Origin: Flagellimonas meridianipacifica
Lineage (GTDB): Bacteria > Bacteroidota > Bacteroidia > Flavobacteriales > Flavobacteriaceae
Direction: 5' to 3'
Length of the DNA stretch: 64,000 bases
Assembly: GCF_003001695.1 (NCBI RefSeq)
Contig: NZ_PVYX01000001.1
Location: 1 to 64,000, forward strand
In this document: positions 32,633-40,635 of the stretch, one piece after another
Layout of the letters: every line of letters begins with the position of its first letter
How positions within the stretch are numbered: the first letter of the stretch is position 1
Position numbers and translations under genes: made by a program
Notes under the pieces: generated by a model
What the model was told of the DNA's origin: nothing
The model's database searches: none
Seen by the model: the letters and a program-made list of their open reading frames with translations, nothing else

Positions 32633-33479
32633 TCTCACTGGGACGAAAGCCAAATTTTTTAGTAAATGCGTTGGAAAACGAACTTAAGCTATCATAACCC
32701 ACATGCCATGCCGCTTCTTGCACCGTAGCCTCATTGGAACGTATAAGATGATGGGCCTTGTCCATGCGTTCATTTTGTAGGTACTTAAATACGGGAACAC
32801 CAAATAGCTCCTTAAAATCCTTCTTTAGCTTGAAGGTGTTCAATCCAATAATTCTAGAAAGTTCGTTCAGGGATGGAGGAGTGTCCAAATTATTGGAAAG
32901 TATTTCTTTGGCTTCGTACAACTTTTCACGTTCACCTTTCTTTATACCATCATCCTTCAAAATGGAAAGTTGCCAAAAGAAATGGGAAAGCAGAGCTGTA
33001 ATCTGGCTTCGAAAGAACATCATTTTGGCCTTCCCCTCGTAACGATTGTTGAAAATGCCATTCACAATGTTTTGCATTTCCGGAGTCATAAAAAAACGAG
33101 GGCCCTCAACGTAATGGTCAGAAGGTTTCACGAGTTGTTCCAATAAATCCGTGAACAATTCCCCCTCATTATTGGGCAGTTTCTTCAGATTTCTCGGAGA
33201 AGTTGCAATAACGATACATTGCAGGGGCTTATTGGCAGACACGGTATGAACGCATTCTACATGCTCATCGGCATAAAAGGAAAGAGCCAATCCTTTTGTG
33301 TTTTCGTAATCGTCTTGCTTACCATTGTACTGCATGGAAAGGTGAACGTTTCCCGAACCGTAGAGCGCGACCGCAATAACAGGCTCATCAAAACTACATG
33401 AATCAATGGTCACCTCACTCGAGTTGGCCTCCTCCACCAAAATGGTAAAATCGTTGATTTCTATAAAATCACGGGTCAT
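32622..33479 (-). CDS. AraC-family transcription regulator
   Basis: The 285-residue protein has a C-terminal AraC/XylS double helix-turn-helix at about 190-285. Helix one region is NTPPSLNELSRIIGLNTFKL-like (SLNELSRIIGLNTFKLKKDF), and the second ends HVGYDSLSSFSNAFTKKFGF with the RPSEIRQ tail. The N-terminal 170 residues are a probable ligand-binding half that I cannot assign. It is convergent with the cyclase gene and overlaps its last 11 bp. Targets could be the nearby NmrA/DUF1772/DUF5367 group, which is inference. Confidence 0.92.
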   Translation of the reverse strand: MTRDFIEINDFTILVEEANSSEVTIDSCSFDEPVIAVALYGSGNVHLSMQYNGKQDDYENTKGLALSFYADEHVECVHTVSANKPLQCIVIATSPRNLKKLPNNEGELFTDLLEQLVKPSDHYVEGPRFFMTPEMQNIVNGIFNNRYEGKAKMMFFRSQITALLSHFFWQLSILKDDGIKKGEREKLYEAKEILSNNLDTPPSLNELSRIIGLNTFKLKKDFKELFGVPVFKYLQNERMDKAHHLIRSNEATVQEAAWHVGYDSLSSFSNAFTKKFGFRPSEIRQ

Positions 33480-33542
33480 AGACTTAATTTCTACCTTTCA
33501 AAATAACCTATTTTAACAAAAAACAGTAAAAGGTACTAAATA

Positions 33543-33570
33543 AAAAAGCCACCTAGCTAGGTGGCCTTTT
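33543..33570 (-). terminator. Terminator of the DUF6607 gene
   Basis: The 18-bp palindrome GCCACCTAGCTAGGTGGC lies about 25 bp after the stop and is followed by a run of T on the minus strand. Confidence 0.8.
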
Positions 33571-33591
33571 CAAAATCCATTAGCTCTAGAG

Positions 33592-34500
33592 CTACTTTGC
33601 GATAAATGTATCAATAGTTTTTGCGATACTTTCTTCAGTTTTCACAAAGTCTTTATCGAACAAATGAGCGTATAAAGGTTTGTCATTCACCTTGGCGTTT
33701 AGTCTCAAATCTTGGTTTTGAGCAAACACCTTGTCCCACTTGGCTCTCACCAAAGCCCAATCCTTTTCATTTTCTTTCCACCAGTCCTGTGCAGCCTTGC
33801 AACGACTATCTGGGACTTTGGTGTAAGTGTTGAACCCTTTTTCCTCTGCAAGCACAACATCCTTTAATCCATTTTTCCTAATGATTTTTTTGTTATCCTG
33901 GTCGTGAATCCAACCTTCTGAAGTTATGGCATGCTTGTTATTTCGCAAGGTTACATTATAATCACTTCGCTTGGTGTATTCCCTTCTGGGTAATGGAGCA
34001 TCGGTTGTGTTCTCCCAATAACTTTGTCCGTCCACATGCACCCAACTTGCGGTTCCTTCATAACGAGGGCTGTCATCAACCTGAAAAACTTTTTGGGTCC
34101 ATTGTCCCCTTACATCTTCCTTGGGCAACATATTATACTTCCAAGTGTTATCCGCATGATACGTGTAAAGTTCCGTATTCTCAAATAGCCAATCTTGTCT
34201 CCAATGCTTGATTACTTTTTGAGCGTCTGGTCTGCCAACAATAAGTAGGTGTTGCATAACAATTTTGTCGGAATCATCCTCAACCAACTGCACCCATTCC
34301 AATCCCTTGTCATGCTTTACTTTAGAAGGAACATAGGCAGAATCGTTGGAGTATTGGAAGGTTTCTGCAAAGTTGAAACCGACTTCATAACAACCACACA
34401 TCTTCTTGATGGTCTCTTGATCTTGCTTTTTTTTGTCTTGGCCATTTACTGCAAAAGCGAATGCCAAACTAAGGATGGAAAAAAGGAATACACGTTTCAT
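33592..34500 (-). CDS. DUF6607-family exported protein
   Basis: The 302-residue protein has a signal peptide (..FAFAVNGQ, about 20). The mature protein has a conserved-looking KKMCGCYEVGFNFAETFQYS block near the start, then WVQLVEDDSDKIVMQHLLIV, HWRQDWLFEN, and many Trp residues (HVDGQSYWENT, DWWKENEKDW). It matches the DUF6607 family as I know it. It is divergent from the TonB receptor gene over a 90-bp region that holds a Fur-like dyad. A haem or iron-related role follows from context only. Confidence 0.78.
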   Translation of the reverse strand: MKRVFLFSILSLAFAFAVNGQDKKKQDQETIKKMCGCYEVGFNFAETFQYSNDSAYVPSKVKHDKGLEWVQLVEDDSDKIVMQHLLIVGRPDAQKVIKHWRQDWLFENTELYTYHADNTWKYNMLPKEDVRGQWTQKVFQVDDSPRYEGTASWVHVDGQSYWENTTDAPLPRREYTKRSDYNVTLRNNKHAITSEGWIHDQDNKKIIRKNGLKDVVLAEEKGFNTYTKVPDSRCKAAQDWWKENEKDWALVRAKWDKVFAQNQDLRLNAKVNDKPLYAHLFDKDFVKTEESIAKTIDTFIAK

Positions 34501-34537
34501 TTCTCTCAGGTTTATCAGTTAAAAAAATTATTTATTC

Positions 34538-34560
34538 TTATTTAGATTGATTAAAAATAA
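34538..34560. promoter_or_regulatory. Fur-like dyad between divergent haem/iron genes
   Basis: TTATTT, eleven bases, then AAATAA forms a 23-bp imperfect palindrome in the divergent region between the DUF6607 gene and the TonB receptor gene. It lies 4 bp upstream of the receptor's -7 element. This is the position and AT-rich dyad form expected for a Fur-family operator in Flavobacteria. The exact Fur consensus of this organism is unknown. Confidence 0.5.
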
Positions 34561-34564
34561 AATA

Positions 34565-34572
34565 TATATTTG
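34565..34572 (+). promoter_or_regulatory. -7 element of the TonB receptor promoter
   Basis: TATATTTG is a full match to TAnnTTTG, 18 bp before the ATG at 34591. A TTG lies 15 bp upstream, closer than usual, within the Fur-like dyad. Confidence 0.55.
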
Positions 34573-34590
34573 TCGCAAATCTAAAGAAGA

Positions 34591-36711
34591 ATGAGTCTAA
34601 ATAAAAATAATTATCTGATTATTTTTTTCTTTATGTGCAGCTTGGGGTTATGGGCACAAGTGGAATCCAAGAATGACTCAATTCTAACAGAAAATCTGGA
34701 CGAAGTGGTGGTTACCGCAACACGTACAGTAAGACAATTATCCTCATTGCCCCTCCCCGTGACACTAATTCCTAAAAAGCAAATAGCACGTTCTGGTGTC
34801 ACCCGTTTGGATGAGATATTGGAAGAACAGACCGGTATTGTTTTAACCCCCGATGCTACTATAGGAGGTGGTGAAGGTGTACAAATACAGGGTATAGCCT
34901 CAGATTATATTTTGGTTTTAATCGACGGTGTTCCTGTTGTGGGAAGAAGTTCTGGAAATCTGGACCTAAGTCGATTTGCCATAGGCAATATCAAACAAAT
35001 TGAAGTAGTAAAAGGTCCATCCTCCGCCCTATTTGGATCGGAAGCTTTGGGTGGGGTTATCAATATTATCACCGAAAAGCCAAACACATCCAAAATGAGT
35101 GGACAAGTAACGCATCGGGCAGCTACTTTCAACAACCAAAACACCACGGTAAGCATTAACCAGCGCAACAAAGAATTAGGATATTCCATTTTCGTGGATC
35201 GGTTGAGTACAGACGGATTTGACCTTGTCAATGGCGATGAAGGACAAACTATCAATCCTTTTTTTAACTATACCTTCAACGGTAGGCTGTTTTACGATTT
35301 TTCAGACAATCTTCGCGTATTCGCTTCCGGACGCTATTTTCTCCAAGATTTTGAAGTTCCTTCTGGAACCAGTGAAGAACGTGACGGAAATGTGCAGCTA
35401 AGATTGGACCACAAACTTTCGAAAAAGTCCCAATTTGAATACGAGCTATACTACACCAACTATGTTACCAATGAGCAAACGGTAGACCCTATCGAGAACG
35501 AAATTCTTCTCGACAATGATTTTGACCAAAAATTGTTTCGTCCAGAAGTTCGTTTCAATAATTCATTTGATGTGGACAACACTCTAACATTAGGAGGTGG
35601 ATACAATTTTGAAACATTGGACCGCTCCCTTTTTGGCGAACAAGTTTCTTTTGACTCCCAATATGTATTTGCCCAATATGATTTTAAACCCTTTGAAAAA
35701 TTGAACGTAATCGTTGGTGCAAGATTTGACAATCACAGCGAATACAACTCACAACTAAGCCCCAAAATATCAGCTCGCTATGCCATTGCACCAAATTTTG
35801 CGATAAAGGGCTCTGTAGGTAGTGGGTTTAAAGCACCAGATTTTAGACAGTTGTATCTGGACTTTACCAATGCCCAGGGAGGAAACTACTCGGTGTTCGG
35901 AAAAGAAGTAGAATTACAGGGGCTGGAAAGACTCATAGCAAATAATGAGATAATTACAGATACCAACGGAAATCTAATATTACCGGTACCCTTGGAAGAC
36001 TTAGGTGAACCATTGAACGCAGAAAGTTCCATTGGTTACAACTTGGGATTTGGGTACAACAAAGGAAAATTTAAGGGAGACGTAAACTTCTATCGTAACG
36101 ATTTCACGGATTTAATAGATACAAGGATATTGGCCACTAAACGAAATGGAGCCAACGTATTTGGATACATAAATCGAGAAAGTGTCTACACTCAAGGTCT
36201 AGAGGTTGACCTAAAGTATGAAGTATTGGAAAACCTCAGTTTTTCGGCTGGGTATCAACTGCTTTATGCCTTTGATAAAAATGTGGAAGACGAGTTGGAG
36301 GAAAACGGAGGTTTTGTTAGAGATCCTGAAACTTTACAGACTGTAGAAATTAGTCGAGATGAATATTTTGGCCTTGAGAACCGTTCACGGCATACCCTAA
36401 ATTTCAAAACCTTCTTGGAAATTCCTGAATGGAATGCGAATGCCAACCTTCGTGTGGTCTATCGAAGTAAGTTTGGACTTGCCGATCGCAATGGCAATGG
36501 ATATCTCGATGATTTCGATGATTCTTTTGTAGATGGTTTTGCCCTGGTCAACCTTTCCTTTGGAAAAACCTTCTTTAAACACTACCAGGTTCAATTAGGG
36601 GCAAATAACATACTCGATTTCAGAGGAGAAAACCCTTTCTCTACTGCCCTTAACCAGATTCAGGTGAATCCTGGCATACAATTTTTTGGAAGATTAAATA
36701 TTCAATTTTAA
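34591..36711 (+). CDS. TonB-dependent receptor, probably for haem
   Basis: The 706-residue protein has a signal peptide (..CSLGLWAQ, about 22) and a TonB-box-like region (LDEVVVTATR). The plug domain spans about 40-160 (LPLPVTLIPKKQIARSGVTR, then VLVLIDGVPVVG-type strand, then VKGPSSALFGSEALGGVINI). A barrel follows, ending with a Phe (LNIQF). The next gene encodes an HmuY-family haem-binding lipoprotein, so haem is the likely ligand, as in the HmuR/HmuY pair. The genes are 13 bp apart and preceded by a -7 element and a Fur-like dyad. No adjacent ABC haem permease is seen. Confidence 0.9.
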   Translation: MSLNKNNYLIIFFFMCSLGLWAQVESKNDSILTENLDEVVVTATRTVRQLSSLPLPVTLIPKKQIARSGVTRLDEILEEQTGIVLTPDATIGGGEGVQIQGIASDYILVLIDGVPVVGRSSGNLDLSRFAIGNIKQIEVVKGPSSALFGSEALGGVINIITEKPNTSKMSGQVTHRAATFNNQNTTVSINQRNKELGYSIFVDRLSTDGFDLVNGDEGQTINPFFNYTFNGRLFYDFSDNLRVFASGRYFLQDFEVPSGTSEERDGNVQLRLDHKLSKKSQFEYELYYTNYVTNEQTVDPIENEILLDNDFDQKLFRPEVRFNNSFDVDNTLTLGGGYNFETLDRSLFGEQVSFDSQYVFAQYDFKPFEKLNVIVGARFDNHSEYNSQLSPKISARYAIAPNFAIKGSVGSGFKAPDFRQLYLDFTNAQGGNYSVFGKEVELQGLERLIANNEIITDTNGNLILPVPLEDLGEPLNAESSIGYNLGFGYNKGKFKGDVNFYRNDFTDLIDTRILATKRNGANVFGYINRESVYTQGLEVDLKYEVLENLSFSAGYQLLYAFDKNVEDELEENGGFVRDPETLQTVEISRDEYFGLENRSRHTLNFKTFLEIPEWNANANLRVVYRSKFGLADRNGNGYLDDFDDSFVDGFALVNLSFGKTFFKHYQVQLGANNILDFRGENPFSTALNQIQVNPGIQFFGRLNIQF

Positions 36712-36724
36712 AACAGAGATTACT

Positions 36725-37369
36725 ATGAAGACTACCTTAAAACTATTTGGTTTATTATTTATGCTTATGGCCTTTGTGGCCTGCAGTGATGATGATGAGG
36801 AACCACAGTTTATTGCCGTGCAAAGCAATACGGCCAGTAATATTCCAGCACCCCAAGTTGGAGGTTTTGGACAAGGGGAAATTAGTGGGCCATTTACCAA
36901 GTTTAGCTTCGCTACTGGTGCTGTTACTGACAGTGACACCGAATGGGACATTGCCTTTAGAGGTTTGAGCATTGCTGTAAATGGGGGTACCGAAACCGGA
37001 ACCAACGATGAACCTGTACGAAATGGGAATGCAGGTGCAGCCATTGTGGATGGTACTTTTGCTAGCGTTACTTCGGCAGAAGGACTGACATTTGAACAAG
37101 ATGCCACTGGTGCCTTTGCAATTCCAGGGGGTAGTGACAATGGGTGGTACAACTACAATCAACCATTGAACATTGTTTCTCCATTACCTGGAAAAATCCT
37201 TGTCTTTAGAACCCATGATGGGAAATTCGCCAAGGTAGAAATACTAAGCTATTATAGGGATGCTCCAAGCGAAATTACCCCGGATATAGCAGGTAACGAT
37301 TTCCGGTTTTATACATTTAATTATGTATACAATCCCAACGAAGGTGAAACTGATTTGACATCCCAATAA
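36725..37369 (+). CDS. HmuY-family haem-binding lipoprotein
   Basis: The 214-residue protein has a lipoprotein signal (LMAFVAC, Cys 20) followed by an Asp-rich linker (SDDDEEP). The HmuY fold is marked by FTKFSFATGAVTDSDTEWDI and AFRGLSIAVNGGTETG near the start. A C-terminal half follows with GWYNYN, HDGKFAKVEILSYYRD and FRFYTFNYVYNPNEG. HmuY-like proteins capture haem outside the cell and deliver it to the TonB receptor, encoded 13 bp upstream. The DoxX gene begins one base after its stop. Confidence 0.9.
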   Translation: MKTTLKLFGLLFMLMAFVACSDDDEEPQFIAVQSNTASNIPAPQVGGFGQGEISGPFTKFSFATGAVTDSDTEWDIAFRGLSIAVNGGTETGTNDEPVRNGNAGAAIVDGTFASVTSAEGLTFEQDATGAFAIPGGSDNGWYNYNQPLNIVSPLPGKILVFRTHDGKFAKVEILSYYRDAPSEITPDIAGNDFRFYTFNYVYNPNEGETDLTSQ

Positions 37370-37370
37370 A

Positions 37371-37808
37371 ATGAAAATCCTATTTATCATTCTTCGTCTG
37401 CTTTTGGGAGGCTTCATGATTTATGGAGGTATCCAGAAATTTCAAAAACCTATTCCTTCCCCTATTGAAGTAGTGGAGACAGCAGAAAAGTTCAAAAGTC
37501 CGGAAAAAGAAAGTACCCTTCAAAAAATATTGTACATCAGCGGATCTAAACAAACAGGCTATTTCTGGCAAGTACTTGGCATTTGCGAACTGCTCTTTGG
37601 ACTTTTACTTGTCTTGCAGGGAACCGGATTTGTAGGCGCACTTTTCTTGTTGCCTATTACTCTCCATATTTTTCTGTTCCACCTATTTCTAGAATCAGAT
37701 GAAATGGGCGAACTATTACAAACCGGAGGTCTTTTCGCAATAAACATTTTATTGGTGCTAAAAGAACGTAGTAAATGGAAGCACCTTTTATGGATGAAAC
37801 CCACCTAA
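37371..37808 (+). CDS. DoxX-family membrane protein
   Basis: The 145-residue protein has four hydrophobic helices with the DoxX-like start LRLLLGGFMIYGGIQKFQKP and later LGICELLFGLLLVLQGTG. DoxX-like proteins are small membrane subunits sometimes linked to redox or quinone functions. It starts one base after the HmuY stop, so it belongs to the haem/iron operon. A terminator follows 28 bp after the stop. Confidence 0.82.
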   Translation: MKILFIILRLLLGGFMIYGGIQKFQKPIPSPIEVVETAEKFKSPEKESTLQKILYISGSKQTGYFWQVLGICELLFGLLLVLQGTGFVGALFLLPITLHIFLFHLFLESDEMGELLQTGGLFAINILLVLKERSKWKHLLWMKPT

Positions 37809-37835
37809 AGGGAGTAGTTTAGTTTATTCTTGATG

Positions 37836-37865
37836 AAAGCGGAATCTTAAGATTTCGCTTTTTTT
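37836..37865 (+). terminator. Terminator of the haem/iron operon
   Basis: The stem AAAGCGGAATC / GATTTCGCTTT (one mismatch or G-T pair) with loop TTAA is followed by a T-run. It also lies just before the stop of the convergent DUF1348 gene. Confidence 0.75.
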
Positions 37866-37872
37866 ATGCAAT

Positions 37873-38292
37873 TCACAAACGTCTTTCCTCTTCCGTAATC
37901 GGAACATCATTGATACTGGCAAAACGTTTTTTCATCAAGCCCTTGCCGTCAAACTCCCAATTCTCGTTACCGTAGGCCCGGAACCAATCACCCTGTCTAT
38001 TTTGATATTCGTATTCAAAGCGGACTGCGATACGATTATCACCATGGGCCCAATACTCCTTTTTCAACTTGTAATTGAGTTCATGCTTCCACTTATCCGC
38101 TAAAAATTCCTGTATTGCTTGTCTTCCATTGATAAATTGGGAGCGATTTCGCCACTCGCTGTCCACCGTGTAAGCTTTGGACACTTTAACTGGGTCTTTG
38201 CTGTTCCAGGCATCTTCGGCCATTTGGATTTTTTGTTTGGCTGTTTCCAAAGTAAAAGGTGGCACGGGTTGTTTTATTTCTTTGTTTTCCAT
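37873..38292 (-). CDS. DUF1348/NTF2-like protein
   Basis: The 139-residue cytoplasmic protein has the NTF2-like cone fold. Family segments are [38 protein letters not shown], and [20 protein letters not shown], then [23 protein letters not shown]1348 proteins belong to the SnoaL/NTF2-like superfamily. No signal peptide is present. It is monocistronic and convergent with the DoxX gene. The reaction, if any, is unknown. Confidence 0.88.
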   Translation of the reverse strand: MENKEIKQPVPPFTLETAKQKIQMAEDAWNSKDPVKVSKAYTVDSEWRNRSQFINGRQAIQEFLADKWKHELNYKLKKEYWAHGDNRIAVRFEYEYQNRQGDWFRAYGNENWEFDGKGLMKKRFASINDVPITEEERRL

Positions 38293-38459
38293 TATTGATT
38301 TTGATATGTCTCAGTTCGGTCGTTAGCATAGCCAAATACTGACCTTTTCATCACGATTGATAAATCAACTCAGATTTTTTTTCTCGAAAAAAATAACGGA
38401 TAAATCGTAACTTATCCGAGCTTGCGTCATTGTAGCTCTAACGACCCCAATTCAACCTC

Positions 38460-39308
38460 ATGAAAACAAGCTCTATTCGAATAACCGTAGTTGCCGTTTG
38501 TTGTATTACTGCTACGAGCTGTTTTAATCTTCAGCATGTCACCGATTATTCACTATCTGCTTTGGAAGGTGTTCAAACCTTTGAGAACATTCATTACGGC
38601 TTTGCACAAAGTTGTAAAGACCGATGCGTCTTTAAAAAAACCAATGATTTTGTAATTGAGGAGGATGGATGTGACTGCTCTTCAGAAAAAAAAGCCGATA
38701 GCATCAACCTGAAGATTTTTCATGCAGTCTATGGCTACTTTGAAGGTCTAAGTCTCCTTTCCGAAAACGATTTGGTGACCTATAAAACGGAAGCACTTGA
38801 TAATGCCCTTACGGAAGGTAGTTTTGGTTCCATTAAAATTGAAAAGGAACAGGTTGTCTCATATTCGCAAGTGGCACAAATCCTCATCCGAGCATTTGGG
38901 GATACCAAACGTAAAAACAAAATCAAGGCCTATGTCACCGAGGCGAATGAACCCATAAAGGAGTTACTGGCCTATCTTGATTTTAACCTTTCCTCTAATT
39001 TATACGGCAAACTTGAGGTAGAAAAAGAACGAAACCGAGCCTTTTTCTTTGATATCACCAAAAACGAGGCTCTGTCGTTCTTCGAAAAGCGACAAGCAAC
39101 GCAGGAATATTACGAAAGACTTAATAATATTGAAAAGAAGCAAAACCAACTTCTCATCTATTCCCAAACGCTGCAAAAGGTTTCGGAAGGCCACCAAAAA
39201 CTGTTCGAGAACTTGGAGACTCTAAAAGCTGAAGAAATCAAGCATTTGCTTTTCAGCTACGCCAATGAAATTGATATTGTCATCATCCAATTCAAAAAAA
39301 CCGAATAA
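38460..39308 (+). CDS. Lipoprotein of unknown function, first gene of a two-gene unit
   Basis: The 282-residue protein has a signal peptide with a possible lipobox (ITATSC, Cys 21). A Cys-rich segment follows (SCKDRCVFKK, then EEDGCDCSSEKK). A long charged, helical second half contains EKRQATQEYYERLNNIEKKQ and EGHQKLFENLETLKAEEIKH, probable coiled coils. The stop overlaps the next ATG by one base (TAATG), so the two are translationally coupled. I recognise no family. A membrane-anchored helical bundle is the most I can infer. Confidence 0.7.
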   Translation: MKTSSIRITVVAVCCITATSCFNLQHVTDYSLSALEGVQTFENIHYGFAQSCKDRCVFKKTNDFVIEEDGCDCSSEKKADSINLKIFHAVYGYFEGLSLLSENDLVTYKTEALDNALTEGSFGSIKIEKEQVVSYSQVAQILIRAFGDTKRKNKIKAYVTEANEPIKELLAYLDFNLSSNLYGKLEVEKERNRAFFFDITKNEALSFFEKRQATQEYYERLNNIEKKQNQLLIYSQTLQKVSEGHQKLFENLETLKAEEIKHLLFSYANEIDIVIIQFKKTE

Positions 39309-39700
39309 TGCCTAGACTTACCTCAAAACAAATCAATGAACTAGCCAATCGATTCTTGGCACTGGCCCAGTCCATAGGGGATTATCGTATGAAACATTTT
39401 GACACCCTGACCAGAGCCCAAAATCGAAAAATAAGAGAGTCTCACAGAAGAATTCTGATTTATTCCGATGACCTCTTCACCATGTCGGCCACTTTAGTAA
39501 TGGCCGATGTGGAGGATTCCCTGGCTCGAATAGCCAACATTACGGAGAAGATTACCAGCACTTACAAAAACCTGCAAAACGTGCAAAAGGCCATTAACAT
39601 AGCCGCTGGTGTAGTTACGGTGGGCGCCTCCATTTTTAGCAGAAGTCCTTTGGCCATTTTGGATGCCTTAGGGAAGTTGGAGAAGACTTGGGATGCTTAA
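39308..39700 (+). CDS. Small helical protein coupled to the lipoprotein gene
   Basis: The 130-residue protein lacks a signal peptide (MPRLTSKQINELANRFLALA). It is mostly helical and basic in the middle (TRAQNRKIRESHRRILIYSD). Near the C-terminus a weakly hydrophobic, Gly/Ala-rich segment (KAINIAAGVVTVGASIFSRS) could insert in a membrane. The ATG shares one base with the upstream stop. The family is not recognised. The pair could act together in or at the membrane. A weak hairpin (39702-39719) follows. Confidence 0.68.
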   Translation: MPRLTSKQINELANRFLALAQSIGDYRMKHFDTLTRAQNRKIRESHRRILIYSDDLFTMSATLVMADVEDSLARIANITEKITSTYKNLQNVQKAINIAAGVVTVGASIFSRSPLAILDALGKLEKTWDA

Positions 39701-39701
39701 A

Positions 39702-39719
39702 AAGAGGTTTTGACCTCTT
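39702..39719 (+). terminator. Weak terminator-like hairpin
   Basis: A 7-bp inverted repeat, AAGAGGT / ACCTCTT, with a short loop lies just after the stop. It is followed by a mixed C/A/T tract with few T, so termination would be inefficient. Confidence 0.4.
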
Positions 39720-39833
39720 CAATTTAGTACTTTGTCCATTTCATTTTCCTTTCCAGAATCTTTTATCTATCTTGTTATCAGCATATTCCCTCTCGCTTTT
39801 AGAAAAAGCTCCCCGTAACACATACTTACAATA

Positions 39834-40565
39834 ATGAATAAATACAAAACTCTCCATCTGTGGATGTTTATCCCCATGGTGTTGATGCAATTCGGGATTT
39901 TCAGGGATTACTGGGGCGATTTTACAGACAATGCATGGTCCGTACATGTGCATTATTGGACGGGAACCTTCTGGTACCTCTACTTAATCCTACAGCCGTA
40001 TTACGCCACACACGGAAAATTGGAAAGACACCGCACCAATGGAATCATTGGAATGTTCTTGGCAGGTGGAGTGTGCATCACTGCTTTTAGCATGCTGTAC
40101 AGGGATATTGTGAATGCCGACCGTTCTGCAGAACTCCGGGATGCTTTTGGCCCTTTTGAACCATGGTTCTTTATGGGAGTAGCAGCTGTTGAAATTGTAA
40201 TGATCATCGCTTTTGGTTATGCCATAGTCATGAGTATTATCAAACGGAAAAGTCTGGAAGACCATGCTTGGTGGCTCATCACTACGGTATTTATCATTAT
40301 GATGCCTGCCTTGGGCCGAGGGATACAAAACGTATTTGTTTTTTCGCAGGTTGAAAATTGGCCCAACATTCCCATAATGCCGCCCGTGTATTTTACCCAA
40401 GGATTGATTATTTTACTAATCCTTTTAGCCGCCTGGAAATATCAAAAACTGAAACATCCGGCTACTTATCTGGCGGTTTTCGTAAATGTCTACACTTGTT
40501 TTTTGGAACCCTTGGGTCGTTCTGAAGCTGTAGACACATTTTTACGCTATGTGATTAAGGGATAA
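39834..40565 (+). CDS. Multi-helix membrane protein, possibly DUF2306-like
   Basis: The 243-residue protein has about seven hydrophobic helices. HGKLERHRTNGIIGMFLAGG followed by CITAFSMLYRDI resembles the His/Arg segment of DUF2306-type membrane proteins. WALITT-like (HAWWLITTVFIIMMPALGRG) marks a second conserved segment. No signal peptide or enzyme motif is seen. The His residues in helices could bind haem or metal, which is inference. The MFS gene follows 70 bp later on the same strand. Confidence 0.65.
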   Translation: MNKYKTLHLWMFIPMVLMQFGIFRDYWGDFTDNAWSVHVHYWTGTFWYLYLILQPYYATHGKLERHRTNGIIGMFLAGGVCITAFSMLYRDIVNADRSAELRDAFGPFEPWFFMGVAAVEIVMIIAFGYAIVMSIIKRKSLEDHAWWLITTVFIIMMPALGRGIQNVFVFSQVENWPNIPIMPPVYFTQGLIILLILLAAWKYQKLKHPATYLAVFVNVYTCFLEPLGRSEAVDTFLRYVIKG

Positions 40566-40635
40566 TTGTTCTAATTATTCTTCTATTTTCGTAAAGCTGG
40601 AGCTTTCTGGGCGACAGTTATAAGAAATTAACTTA

